64,000 nt of DNA from Hedera helix (taxonomy: Eukaryota; Streptophyta; Magnoliopsida; Apiales; Araliaceae), in NCBI GenBank assembly GCA_947179155.2, contig OX359270.1:19255556-19319555 (forward strand), written 5' to 3'. The notes beneath the pieces were generated by a model. The model saw nothing but the letters and a program-made list of their open reading frames with translations, was not told the DNA's origin and did not search any database. Within the stretch, counting starts at the first letter, position 1. Each line of letters begins with the position of its first letter. Positions 35,311 through 47,784 of this stretch are shown one piece after another. The position numbers and the translations under genes are program-made.

Positions 35311-36725
35311 ATTATATAAAAGCTATATAACATTAAATGCAACAATTAAATCGACGAATCGATGCCAAATAATAAACTTAGTTAATTAATTAAATTAGAT
35401 ACCCATTATTAAATATTCTAACAAATATTATTGTTATGTAATAAATATATTTAGGCGATAATACACGTCTACATAGTGCACACACCAATCCAGGCAAGTA
35501 TTCTATTCTTTGTATATTTATGTACAAACTTATTATTCAGTTTTTGAATTCATTAAATTATATTGTTCGTGTTATCTATTATTGGAAAGTTATTACTTAT
35601 TATTCAAGCATAACTTAAAGTGTTGAGCTATTCTTTGTGTGAAATTGACTTGATAAGATATCAATGAAAATTAATATTGTTTGGTACAAAATATATACTG
35701 AAACTTTACTGGCAGTATTACACTGACCGTGATTTAGGCAGTCAAACGGATTGGCCTCAGTGTGTTTAGAACACTGGTAGGATGATATGCATACTCCTAG
35801 GTTATAACTAGGCTGATCCCCTATTAAATAACCGAATCAATGATTCCTAAGTCTACATGACCTCTTGGAATGATTATTAAGTTCGGTTGAACAGATCAAC
35901 ATATGATTTCTAAGTCTTTTTAACTAGTAGAAACCATAATATGTGTGGTTTGACAGACAAACCTCAGTATATATAAATGGAAAAAAAATTATTTTAACTG
36001 AATGTTTTTTAAATTCAAATACAGTGTAAGTATAACTTGTTAATATTTACTTGGTGAGCATTTCGTTGCTCATTCTTGCAAATATAATTTCATTTGCCGC
36101 GTTGAATAATAATCCAGGATGTTCCAATCCGGACCCGAATGGGAAACGACCTTATTAGACTAGTTGTATTACTTGTGTTTGTTTTTGTGTAAGTCTTTTA
36201 AGACTTTGATGTAATAAAGTACTTGAATTTGGAATCTATGTAACCGAACTTAAAGCTATGAAATATATTATCATCGTTTGTTATATCAATTGCGTTGTAT
36301 TTATATTCTTAGATGGTTAGAATGTTGTACTGATTAGGTATAATATCTATACATCTGAATGAGGGTATTTAATATTGTGAGTTCCGTACGCACTGAGTTT
36401 CCCCATAATGAGCGCCGGTACGGTATTTACCTTAACCGAAATGCACCCCTATGTTGCTAGGGACAGTCTTTATCCTTAGTACTCTGAACTCCAGATAGAT
36501 AGAGATTATTGATATGAAAGAGATATCCATAAGATATGAATCTATTCATCCAAGTGAGAGTATCCAAACACAGTAATTGTTCTGACGAGAACTACTATCT
36601 GTTATGGGATACTGTGAACCTGGGATGGATAGAAGTTATGTATTATGGAATATCTATAGTTAATTAGTCAGCGTGAGCACCTACTCTGCTACAGGAGGTG
36701 TAGAGATTTTAGGGGCGTCACAATT

Positions 36726-36737
36726 TGGTATCAGAGC
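36726..36737 (+). other. Primer binding site (initiator tRNA-Met type)
   Basis: TGGTATCAGAGC, complementary to the 3' end of plant initiator methionine tRNA, follows the LTR end GTCACA after ATT. It defines 33301-36722 as a 5' LTR. Confidence 0.9.
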
Positions 36738-36892
36738 TGTCAACTATAGCTCTAAGGTAGAGGTACCTTAGGATATAGTCTTTGAGTCCGTAAAACATTT
36801 AAATACACATGAAATAACCTAAAATGCTTAGTATCCTTATTGTGTAAATTTACGCCATCTATATACTAAACAAGTAAAATTTCTTTTATAGG

Positions 36893-37144
36893 ATGTCAGA
36901 GAACAAAAAGATGGTGGTATGGGAAGAATTAGTGATCGCACCGGAACTTTTGCAAGCAATCCCACCTTATAACCCATTTCAAGAAGAGGTTGGGTCCAAT
37001 ATAGTAAATTCAGAGGGAGGATCTACTGTCAGCCAGTCCGATTATTGCTTAAGTAGTGAGGTTGTGGACCTCGAAGACCAGATTACCAAACTTCAGAAAG
37101 ACCTCGAGAAAAAGAAAAAGAAATTAGCAACTAAGAAGAAATGA
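36893..37144 (+). CDS. Short ORF in the gag-upstream position of the third Tekay-like element
   Basis: An 83-codon uninterrupted ORF 156 bp after the primer site. The ATG follows TTCTTTTATAG/G, a splice-acceptor-like site, as in the other two Tekay-type units. It has an SEGGSTVSQSDY linker and a charged coiled-coil end (VVDLEDQITKLQKDLEKKKK). Its sequence is not clearly alignable to the longer extra ORFs, so relation rests on position, the acceptor and the coiled coil. The element breaks off at 37225. Confidence 0.5.
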   Translation: MSENKKMVVWEELVIAPELLQAIPPYNPFQEEVGSNIVNSEGGSTVSQSDYCLSSEVVDLEDQITKLQKDLEKKKKKLATKKK

Positions 37145-37225
37145 TATGTAGTAAGTTATATTAAAGTATTCCCAATGTTATATAGATAAAGGGAATTCTT
37201 TTCGTGTGTAACTAGTGATAATATA

Positions 37226-39402
37226 TGTGACGCCCCCAAATTCGGGTCTCAAATACCCGGATCCGGTCATCACGATTCAATACAAACATCCACCTCTAAA
37301 CAACATACAATAACTAAATGTGGAATAATAAACATATGTTGTTCATTTAAAATGTGTTACTAGTCCCAAGATACGATAACCTTACACAAAAGTACATAAA
37401 TACCCTTAACAAAATATTTAGGGTTTACATCACAAAATAAGTAATTTTAGCTAGACGAATAAATTAAAGACTGTCTCTTGAAGTCTATCACTTCATCTTT
37501 CCCTTACCCTTGTTCTTTCCAAAAATCTCGGGTTCCACTGCAATAAGGTTCATGATATAGCAAGGGTGAACAACTAGTTTGCTCAACACGTTTAAATAAT
37601 AACAAGAAACAATATATCATGAATGAAAGGGAATAACTGAAACAATTCAACAATATGAATAACATAAGCAGGAATAATGATTTGCTTTTAGAATCAAGAT
37701 AGTCAAATAGACTATGAACTATAAACATCCACTCGAGTCAATAGCAGGTTGACCCAATGGTTACTACCAGAAATATGTACTCGAGGGGATCAGCCTCAGT
37801 ACAATATGTGTATGCATAACATTTAATTTTCGTGTTTTGTACCTGATATTAGATACAGGGTACTCCCCTGTAAATATAGGGGTGTTCATAATAGTCTAAG
37901 AATCCGCATATTCAATGATTTAGATAGCTTTTAAAATCTTTAACATAAATGTCTAGCCGAACAATAACTTAGACCTACTTTGAACAGTTTTTTAAATAGT
38001 AGAACATTAAATAAGGTACAAGTCAAAGACTGTACAAGATCAAGTGCACCAAGTGCGAATAACAATAATATCGATGTGGAATAATTGTAAAGTAATTAAA
38101 CCACTCAGAGCATGCTTGGAATTACAGTTCAAGCTTAAATAAATAACTTGCTCAATGAAATGAGTTTAGAGATAAGGAACTTGTCTGCCTGCTCAGCTAC
38201 AATTAATGTCTAGCTTTAACTAACTGGCTTTGAAAGACCTAACATTAATAAAGTTGGTCTAATAATTAGTATGACGTATTTGCATAACTATACGCTCACT
38301 AAGGAACTTATCTACCACATAAGTAATAACATATAATTTACATCAGTCAAAACAATATTATTAACCTTATAGACTCCCAATCATATTAGGTTAATAATTT
38401 AATAAGTTATAAAATATTTTTCTTAAGTGTTGGACACTTATTAAACCCTTACACAATTTATTACAATTAATTGCAATATTAACTTCAAATTATCTTATTA
38501 ACTCAAACTCTATTCAATTACTATTTAATCTTGATTAAATAAAAATTAATTAATTATCTTTAGTTATTATTTAAAATAAATAATAACTAATTGTACTTAC
38601 TTATTATTTAATAATAATTAAATAATAAATAATTATTGATTTAATTTTAACCTTCTTTAATTTAATATTAATCAACTAATAATTAACTAAGTAATTAACC
38701 TCACTTATTATTTAATTTAAAGAAATTAAATAATAGTTTACTAATTTTAATCCTCTTTAATTATTATTTAATATCAATTAAATAATAATTAATTATTTAA
38801 TTAATTATAATTATTATTTAAGGTTAAATAATAATCATTTTATTTATCCTTATTTATTATTTAAATTAAATAATAAATTATTAATTTAATAACTTAATTT
38901 CCATTAATCATTATTTAATAATAATTAATTACTTAATTATCCTTATTTTTAATTTAATAATATTTAAATAATAAATAATTAATTTATAAATTTGTATCTC
39001 TCTTTAATTATTATTTAATAGGAATTAAATAATAATTGCTAATTTATCACATTTATTTATTATTAACATTTTAAATAATAAATAATTTATGAAATTTTTA
39101 TTTATTTAACTTAACCATAATTTAGCTAATTAGATTAATATTGAAAATATTTAAATATTATTGAAAATGGAAAATAAAATCCCAAATATCATTTTTTGTA
39201 TTATTATTATTTTTGTTATAATTTTAAATTAATTTTTAAATATTTAAATTAATTAAAATTATCCAAAATGAGAATTCTCTAAATAAGCCGAGAAATCGAA
39301 CGGAGGGGCAAACTTGTAATTTCCCCGGAAGCTGTCTCCCGCGCATGGCGTGCGCTAACATAACAACGGCCCAAAATAATGCCGTTTTGAAGAACCCGCT
39401 GC
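37226..39402 (-). repeat. Partial Tekay-like LTR, minus orientation
   Basis: Plus-strand start TGTGACGCCCCCAAATTCGG is the LTR 3' end in minus orientation. It matches 4942-5480 and the complement of 50155-54091 (for example ACAACGGCCCAAAA near 39364 against the complement of 51860-51875). The match stops at about 39390-39402, where a new LTR begins, so the remainder of this LTR would lie beyond the later insertions, outside the window. Confidence 0.82.
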
Positions 39403-40455
39403 TGTAATGACCGAAAATATTACGACCTATTTCAATTGTAATTGATGAAGTATTAATCAATGAAATGAAATTAAAATTTTATTTTATTGTGCATTCATAA
39501 ATAATCATATTAATGTGTATGAGGTTGGAATTAAAGGGAAACTCACTCGGTGAAATTGTTAAACCAAGTGACTAATCTAGAAATAATAATATCGATAACA
39601 ATAAGATCGAAACCCTAAACCAAAGACCTAATTAAAAGCATTACGGTTTATAATTAAACCGATGCATGGTAGATCGAATAAATTTTAAATAAGAGTCTAA
39701 TTGGATAAATTAATTAATCCAAGTAGGTCATTTGATACCTATAAACCATAATCTATGGAGTAATAACAATTAAACATGCTAGGGTTAATTTTAACCACTA
39801 ATGTTTAATGGTAACAATTAATGCCTAACTTATTGGAATTAATTTACTAACCCATGAAATTAATGATGGAAGCCCAAATGAATTTAATTGGGAGCTCAAG
39901 TGAATTTAATTGTTAGCTCAAGGAATTGAAATTCAATAGCCCAAACAATAGCCTAACACAAGTCAAAATTGGTCAAAGCATACAAGTTGGTTGATATGTA
40001 TATATATATATGACCAATTAATGTTGGTTTGTAATATTTATAGACGCAATCAAATTGCACAAAATAGCGGAAGCATGGTAAAATCAAATTTAAAATTTTA
40101 CAAACCATAATCCAGGATCGACCTTTATGCGCAACTATTAATTAATAAAAAGAAGTTAGAGATATACCCTTGTAGAACTCAAAGCTTCAACGGGTACAAG
40201 TTCACCTCCAAATCCTTCACGATCTCCTTTAATTTCACCGATTGGATTCCAATGATCAACGTTAGCCACCCAAGTGTTTGGCCTCTAAAGGTGATCCACC
40301 AAGGAATAATAATAATTCAAGAAGTGGGTGATGGCAAACCCTAATTTTCTCTCTCTAGAGAATATGTGAGTACTCTCCCAAAACTTATGGAAGTGTATGT
40401 GTGTAACCTTAATCCATAATAAGACTCCTCTTATTTATAGATTTAGTAAACCCTC

Positions 40456-42415
40456 TATCGACGCCGGGATTTCGCTCGTCTCGTTTTTTAATATTAAAAT
40501 GTCCCTTTCCAATTTTAGCCTTTAGATTAAGATGTGATTTTTGAAAAGGGTCGGCTTAGTGTCGACGGGGTTTCGAAATGTCGATTTTCTTATGAGCCAA
40601 TTGACCAGAGTCGCCAGTTGGTATATTTGAAATGGATGTACCAACTCATCCGAATTTTGTTTTCGTAATCGTAATGGCTCATATGTGACTCCGATTCAAA
40701 TGGTCCGCAAACCGAGATTCATAGAGTTCGGGGGCTTGCTTAAGCGAGGGGAAGGTGTTAGGCACCCCCCGACTTCCGTGAAATATGGTTACCGCAATCT
40801 CGATGTTTTCCTATCATTTTAAATCTTGAAATGTGTGTGTGCGCGTGCGTGTGTGTGTGTGTGCCTAAATGAATGTTTGTGGTGTCCTTTTGCATAAAGT
40901 TGCTTTGGTTTTATATGACAAAATGTGTTTTGTCAGGAAAGCGTTTAGACGTCTTTTGACCCAAATGACGAGGCTTCGCTTTTTATAAGAAAGATTGATT
41001 TTAATTTCGAAAACGTTGAGGGTTTTTTATTAGATGTCATTTTAGAAAACAAACAATTTTAAACTTTTGTCAAATAGGAATTGAGACTATACATTGCCTT
41101 CTAACAGTTAATATAAATAAAATGAAGGCAACTTCTAGAACTCTTTAACCCTATGCACAAAGTTTAATTAAAACGTTTATTTATCTTTCGAAAACATCTT
41201 TTATGACATTTCAAACCAAATATAGCCTTTTCGTCACGCAAGGATCAAAGTTTTGCAAAACTCTTTACTTTTTAAACCTCGTGTATCTAATATCCTATTT
41301 TGATTCTTTTTAGAAGATCTTTATCGTTTGCTTTATTTTTTGAAAAATCGTTTTGTGTCGTAAATCAAAACAAGCACCCAAAAACGTGTCGGGGCTATCC
41401 ATGGGCATGTGAGCCATCTAGACAACCCCAAACACCCACAATCACATATTTCATTATCACGGGGCCTTAAACCCGATTTTCGATTCGACATCGCTTTAAG
41501 GCCCATAAATTACATATATACAATACAAATGCATCGCCATCGCTACATACGTAAAAATTATAAAATAAACTAAAGGGATATCATCGGGAGGTTAGGAGGA
41601 GATTCCATCCGCCATAAATCCTCTCTAACCGTCCCTAATCCATAGATCTACAATATATTGACTACATTGGATCTAACTTCAAAATACACCGAATCAAACT
41701 ACTTAAATAGCAATGCACCAAATATTTTCGGATCTAACAGTAGATCCACCCAACAAATGCACAAATATTTATCAATTACACTACTAAAGCAAGATGAAAT
41801 ATTAAATCTAATAGATCTACAAAATGCACCAACACTAAGAAAGATATCGAAATTTTTGCCTTGATATTGATAGAAATCACGCACTAGCACTCAAATCCAA
41901 TGTAGAATACAAGGTATAACATGAAGATTGAACAAAAGGAGAAGAAATCTCACACTTTTTGACCAAACCCGAAGGTTTCTCTCTCTATTTCCGCCATTTT
42001 TCTCTCTCTAAAACCTTCAAAATTTCTTCTCCCTTTCTCTCGAACGCGAAAATGGCATTGTATAGCTGATCGGAGGCAGCCGCAGGTGCAACTGCGGCTG
42101 GCCGCAGATGCATTTGCGGCTGGGCCTGCTGTGGCCGTCTGAGTCGTCGCCTCGGCTGCCGTGTGCCGCCCTCGAGCCGCGAACCTGCCCCCTTTGTCGG
42201 TGGCCGCGGTTGCATCCGCGGCTGTCCGACATACTTTTCTTCTGGATCAGCTGTTTGTCTTGCCTGATGCTCGTTGTCTGCTGTGACGGATTTAACCGTA
42301 AGTCGTTGGGGTGGCTTTGTGTTGGGGTCCACCTTCCTTTTCGCTCGTCGGGTCAAATGACGATTTTGCCCTCCTGTCAGGGTTAGTACAAAAGTGCAAA
42401 ATTTGGGTGTCTACA
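40456..42415 (-). mobile_element. Tat-type solo LTR (1960 bp)
   Basis: Left end TATCGACGCCGGGATT (TG mutated to TA), right end GGGTGTCTACA, flanked by CCCTC at 40451-40455 and 42416-42420. It is alignable along its length with the LTRs at 47785 and 61280 (for example GTCGGGGCTATCCATGGGCA near 41387). It contains three copies of the CCGCAGRTGCA-type palindrome at 42080-42221. Its small ORFs are LTR sequence, not genes. Confidence 0.9.
40834..40862. repeat. GT-rich microsatellite in the Tat LTR
   Basis: Imperfect GTGTGCGCGTGCGT tract; homologous places in the other Tat LTRs (48163-48195, 61661-61675) differ in length, so it is unstable. Confidence 0.85.
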
Positions 42416-43849
42416 CCCTCCTAACACCTTTAGGAATAGGGTTTTTAATTAAACTCCTAATCTAATTAGGATCTTAATTAATTTAATATAATAATTATAA
42501 TCCCTAAACTATTTAGGAACTGAATTATCAATTATGAGAGTACTCTTATTAATTAATTCCTAAACCATTTAGGAACTAAATAATAATGGTAATAGTAATA
42601 ATAATAATAATAAGACTCCTCTTATTAATTTATAATTAGTATTTCCAAAATACTAAATAATAAATATTAAGTTATTTAATTTATTCTATCCATATAGTAT
42701 AAATTAAATATACTTAATTCATTATTACAATTATGCCATTTACTTCTTAAATAATTATTTTCCTTTTGCGGTGTGACCCTTTAGGTTCTCCATATTAAAC
42801 CGGTTATAGAATAAATTAATTAGAACTATTCTAATCTTATTTATATAAATAAATTAAACTATTTAATTCATTTAAATAAATAATATTTATTCCATAATAA
42901 GGGTAAGCCCCCTTAGCGATCAACGACTTTCTAGTTAATATAGATTTCAACATTTAATCACAAAAGAACCTATTTAGCGAATAGTTACTGTACAATTCAA
43001 TCCTTCTATCTCACAACGTTCCAATCAAATATAAGACATGGTATAACTGTCAAGTCTTATTTTATTTGATTATATGCATTTCGATCCTTAAATGAATAAC
43101 TCTAATTAATGTAAATTAGAAACTACTTTCTAATTTTCATTCTGCCTTGGCCAAGGACTATTGAGTTGTCATTTATCGAATCGCATAGGACATTCTCTTC
43201 TTTTACTAGAAGTGGTAGATTCTTTGTTGATCATTCACCTATCTCCATGTATGACTTATTATATCCGATCATACCCTTTGATACACCCTAAAGGTTTTAA
43301 GGAATATGTCAAAACAGAATTCATCATACACAAGATACTATGATGATCTCAAGTCCAAGGATCACTTGTACTACTATCACAAAAGGAACTCCTATTGACA
43401 GGCAAGTAAGACTCCATTAGGTGTTCCTTGAGCGAGTCACGTTCAGTGAACTTATTCTCTAATAAGCACCTACATACTTGTTTTAGTGTCTCTACACAAA
43501 TGATTATGAGATCAATCATCCTCTTCATAAGAGCAAGCATAGTATGTACCAATCTATCCGGATCTACTAATCCCCTTTTTAGTGATCCAACGATTAGGAA
43601 CAATTTTAGTTTTGAGCTATCTTGAATTTAGATCTCATTAGCATGATCCTCATCATGGTTCTAAAAGCATTGCTCAAAAACTATGGGTTTATCCATTCGA
43701 TTAATTCAAGTAATTAATCATGAATAAATAAATGCCTTGATTCTTTTATTAATAAACGAACAAGATTACAAAGTATATGCTTATCACATCAAATGTGATT
43801 GGCTTGAGGGCATACTACTTTCAATTAAAACATTAAAAGAAAAGCAAAA

Positions 43850-44470
43850 ATTATGGGGAAGAGGGGGCTGATTTTAGCAGCTTTGGGAGGCTCCCAAGGG
43901 GGGGTGTAATGCTCAAGATGGTTGGGAAGTCAAGAGCTAGTAGGCCTATGACATTGGGTGTTGTAGTTGATGTGTATGCTTACAAATTTTATAAGCATAC
44001 ATATCATCCAACACTCTAAACTCTATAACATTTCCTTCTCTCATCCATTAGTCATTCATTTACACCAAGAGTTAGAGAGAAGTTGGATAGCAAAAGAGAA
44101 AAGCTAGAGAAGGTTAGAGAGAGAAGTAAGAACACTTAGAAGGTCTTAAGAGATAACCAAATAAAATACCAAGAGGGCTTAAGGGGGAAGGTTTCGACAA
44201 CTAGGAGGAGCCTAGTGGATGTCATCAACTACTTTGGAAAGCAACGGAAACAAGCTATTAGGAGAAAGAGGTATAAAATCGCTTAAAACCCTAGTTTAAT
44301 ATTTTTCTTGGTATATTATGTGATTTCTATGGTAGAAAACTAATTTTCAAAGTCTAAATGGATAGATCCATGCTAGATTGGTAGATATAGGGTTACATGG
44401 GTTTATCATGGGTTTTTATGTGTTTAGGTTGAAAAATTTCATCAAACTCGTTGAATAAATTTTTACCGAC
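43850..44470 (+). other. Non-coding part of the 39403 LTR
   Basis: Purine-rich segments (AGAGAGAAG near 44130) and TAGAGAG runs. No coding similarity; it is continuous with the Tekay-like LTR. Confidence 0.5.
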
Positions 44471-45039
44471 GAAAATAACATAACTAAAAGCATAGCAGCC
44501 CCTTACCAGAATTACTGTTCATTATCCGTAAGTTGGATTTATGATCCTTCAATTTTGGGTGTTATATCTATAAAATATGAAGATTCTCCAAGTTGAATGA
44601 CTTAAATTCGATTTAAAATGAGTAAGATATGAATTTTCTACCAAAACACCCCACTGATTTTAGGGTTGTGCATAATAGTCCGGTTTGGAGCTATTTTCAG
44701 TGCCAAATGTAATCATATAGTTCGGAAAGATACGATTCCATCGATACCTAGTAGAGCTCCATCGGAGTTGTATAACTCAAGATATTCAAGTTTTCATGAA
44801 GGACCCCAAATCCGAAAATGTTAAAAAAACATTTTGTCTATTTTTGGAAAAAAACTGGTCGGTTCGGTTTTTTTTTTCGGTTTTCCATTTCCTTGGGTGG
44901 GGCCGGTTCGGGGATTTTTAGGCCGGTTCTTCGGTTGGTTCCAGAAGAGAAAATGCTTGTAATTTTATAAAGAATATTATAAAATTTTTAAATCTGAAAT
45001 TTTATGTCATTTGGCATTTATTAGAATTAATGGTTGATT

Positions 45040-45960
45040 AAACCTTACTAATTAAACGAAAAATGCTAAATTAATATTTTTAATTTCTGAAAAATCATAA
45101 AACTACTTATTATTTAAGTAATATTAAATAATAAGTATGATTAATTAAGAAATTAATTATTTTTAATAGTATTTAAGGTGTAAAGAGTACACTAATTAAC
45201 TATTAATTAATTAGTAATTAGATAAAATTACTAATAAATTATTATTAAATAATAAATATGTGATTTAAGTATTTAATAATAATATAGGAAAGATAAAGTG
45301 AATAAATTAATTTTTTATTATTTAATTGAGAATTAAATAGTAAATAAAGGTAAGTAATTAACTAATTATTATTTAATTAATATTAAATAATAATTAAAGA
45401 AAGATAAAATTTATAAATTAATTATTTATTATTTAAATAATAAATAAAGATAATCAAGCAATTAATTATTATTTAATTAACATTAAATAATAATTAAAGG
45501 ATGATTAAATTAAAGGATTAATTATTTATTATTTAATTAAGATTAAATAGTAAGTAAGGATAATTGATTAATTAATTATTATTTAATTAACATTAAATAA
45601 TAATTAAATGAGGATTGAATTAATAAATTAATTATTTATTATTTAATTAAAATTAAATAATAAGTAAGGGTAATTGATTAATTAATTATTATTTAATTAA
45701 CATTAAATAATAATTAAATGAGGTTTAAGTTAATAAATTATTTATTATTTAATTAAGATTAAATAATAGGTAAGAATAATTAATTGATTTATTATTATTT
45801 AATTGATGCTAAATAATGATTAAAGAAGATTAAAATAAGTAAGTTAATTATTTATCAATTAATTGAGGATTAATGATAAATAAGGAGGATTATTAGCACA
45901 TGAATAATTATTTATTGTATAATAATAGTTAATAATAGTTATCATTTATTATAATAATGA
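45040..45960. repeat. AT-rich tandem hairpin units in the LTR
   Basis: About a dozen degenerate units, roughly 55-60 bp apart, each centred on a stem such as ATTATTTAATTAACATTAAA followed by TAAT. Equivalent arrays lie at 7140-8000, 38460-39120 and 52200-52800 in the other Tekay-like LTRs. Confidence 0.8.
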
Positions 45961-46525
45961 TAAATGAGGTACTAAAATAATTGCAATAAATTGCTTAATA
46001 GTAAATAGTTAAGCGAGAGATGTTTTAATTGATATTACTTAGAGAAAAATAATATTTGAGGGTTAAGTCAATAAGATGGTTGTGCTATGTGATAATTTTA
46101 GGTAATTGAATAAGAAGTAAATAATAAAATTAAATATTTAAGTGAGCAATTATGTGTTATACTAATCGGTAGACTGACTTATCAATGTTAGGTCTTCCGA
46201 AAGAGAATTATTTTAAGCACTTAGCAGCAAATCGACAGACAGGCAAGTTTCCTAACCTTACTCAAATTTCTATTGAGCAAGTCCTTTGAAGTTAATTATT
46301 ATTATTATTCAAGTATAAAATTTAAGCATAGAAAAATATTCAATACTCAAAATATAAATTGAACAACTAAAATAAATTAGATCTCACAGTGTATAAATTT
46401 TGATGGCTTCAATCACTTAAACCAAGAAAAATAAATTAACTACTCATAATAGTAGAGAACACTAAAGAATAGAAGAGAGAATTTTTATTCTAACGAGAGT
46501 TGTATTTTACATTGTGTGTCAAGCC

Positions 46526-46540
46526 CTCTATTTATAGGCT
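46526..46540 (-). promoter_or_regulatory. TATA box of the Athila-A LTR
   Basis: The minus strand reads GCCTATAAATAGAGG, a canonical plant TATA box, followed 3' by the leader-like GCTTGACACAC. Confidence 0.7.
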
Positions 46541-46724
46541 CCAAAATCCTCATAACTTGTCCAAACCCTAATAGGAGAAAAATAAAATAATTATTATCCT
46601 AACCCTAGTTGGAATTAAAATCCAATTTGGAATCAAATTAATGCAAAATTCGCGAAATAATCTGATTTTGAAATTAACGCGCAAGCCAAACGCGTCACTC
46701 GCTACAGTGCCCGGTCACAGCCTT

Positions 46725-46882
46725 CGCGCATTGCGCGGTGCCTTCCTATGCCGAAACGACGTCGTTCTTTTGTTCCGCTGTGTCGCTGCTTGGCCGCGCA
46801 TTGCGCGGTCTTTCGTTTGCCGTAAAACGACGTCGTTTCTGATCATCGCTGTTGACTCCTTCACTACGCGGCGCAATGCGCG
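46725..46882. repeat. Alternating palindromes in the Athila-A LTR
   Basis: CGCGCATTGCGCG at 46725-46737, AAACGACGTCGTT at 46754-46766, CCGCGCATTGCGCGG at 46794-46808, AAACGACGTCGTTT at 46825-46838 and GCGCAATGCGCG at 46871-46882. The ACGACGTCGT core contains an ACGT of the kind bound by bZIP factors. Confidence 0.9.
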
Positions 46883-47209
46883 GTCGTGTCTTTTTCGAAA
46901 ATTACATATTTGCCCCCGGTCTTTACAGAATTTACAGATTTGCCCTCCAAGCTTATTTTTCCTACAAAAATAAATATAAAATAATTAAAAATAATATAAA
47001 AATACTAAAAATAATAAAAACACATAATGATTAATAAAACACCTAAAACACTAAAAATAAATAAAAACACATAAATAAAAAGAAATATAAAAATACTATA
47101 AAATTACCTAAATTAACTAAAATCCTATAAAACCTATTAAAATCAAAATAAGCTAAATAATTAAACATTTAAGCATACAATAAAAATATCGTATAATTCA
47201 ACTCTATCA

Positions 47210-47784
47210 AATAACCCCACACTTAGTTTTTTGCTCGTCATCGGGCAAAACAAAAATAAAAACTATAAAATTAAAACTAATAACCAAACAACTTACTTGA
47301 GCAACAGATCAATACAAATTTCAACCTCAGCCTCAAATATTTTTAAAATAATAACTCAAAAGAAATTTCAAAATTATGCAAAATCTAGAATTTCAACATA
47401 TTTATAAATTTTACTTTAATCAAGACCTTTTGTGTGTGTGTGAATCTAAATGTATCAAACTAATCAAAACTCAGATAAACTTTGGTCATTAATTACCTTA
47501 TAAAAGATATATAATAAAACTCAATATATTCATTTTTCACATTACTCTCAGCTAATAAAGACAAATATAAATCAGAAGATCAAAAGGTTTTTAATCAATG
47601 AAACACACTAGGATTATTAATATCAATTTTTTCAAATATTTTTTCTCTTTTTCTTTTAATGGGTGCATTTTATGCTCCATCCCATTTTTCTTTCTTTTTT
47701 TCTCTTTTTTCTTCTTTAGTGAGTGCATTTTATGTTCCATTTCACCAGCGAGTGCGTTTTACGCTCCATCTCGCTTTTTCATAT
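47210..47784 (-). other. Athila-A polypurine tract and 3' UTR (proximal part)
   Basis: The minus strand has AAGTGTGGGGTTAT just before the LTR start (47210-47223). Further upstream are three copies of a GAGCGTAAAACGCACTC-type motif (near 47661, 47721 and 47750) and a T-rich tract on plus. No ORF is supported. Confidence 0.65.

Larger units (their letters stand above)
33301..36722 (+). repeat. 5' LTR (3.4 kb) of a third Tekay-like element
   Basis: Starts TGTAATATTCC and ends GGGGCGTCACA, three bases before a TGGTATCAGAGC primer site. It interrupts Tekay-2 protease. The middle (34840-35310) carries many TAGCGAC repeats, several as hairpins. Near 34215 and 34420, two more hairpins based on GTCTGACAAG/CTTGTCAGAC are present. 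Apart from its ends it shares little obvious sequence with the LTRs at 4942 and 37226, so it is a different subfamily. Confidence 0.82.
40022..43832 (-). mobile_element. Copia-like solo LTR carrying a nested Tat solo LTR
   Basis: On minus the LTR starts near 43832 and soon reads TATGCCCTCAAGCCAATCAC, the usual opening of several Ty1/copia LTR families; it ends ACAAACCAACA at 40022. A TATA box (CTATAAATAAG, minus) lies at about 40429-40440. TTAA flanks both sides (40018-40021 and 43833-43836), a possible but not perfect 5-bp target duplication. Without the Tat LTR it is about 1.85 kb. Assignment rests on recall of copia LTR starts, not on coding sequence. Confidence 0.55.
39403..46334 (+). repeat. 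Partial Tekay-like LTR, plus orientation, with nested insertions
   Basis: Starts TGTAATGACCGAAAATATTACG at 39403 and continues, after a nested copia-like LTR (40022-43832), with sequence matching the complement of the Tekay-1 LTR: 44560-44640 against 8470-8560 and 45000-46300 against 6950-8050. AT-rich hairpin units fill 45040-45960. The LTR gives way to Athila-A at about 46330-46340, before reaching its own 3' end. Confidence 0.78.
46335..47209 (-). repeat. LTR of Athila-A
   Basis: The minus strand starts TGATAGAGTTGAATTATACG at 47209. The inner end near 46335 is not sharp. The LTR has a TATA box (46528-46537) and, between it and the LTR start, alternating GC palindromes (CGCGCATTGCGCG) and AAACGACGTCGTTT palindromes (46725-46882). 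Confidence 0.72.

Noticed and set aside
41985..42386. Overlapping ORFs of 71-123 codons on both strands near the right end of the Tat solo LTR (and similar ones at 49384-49985 and 62862-63412)
   Set aside because: They lie within LTRs, recur only because the LTR recurs, differ by frameshifts between copies, and match no protein family; the GC palindromes produce the repeated residues.
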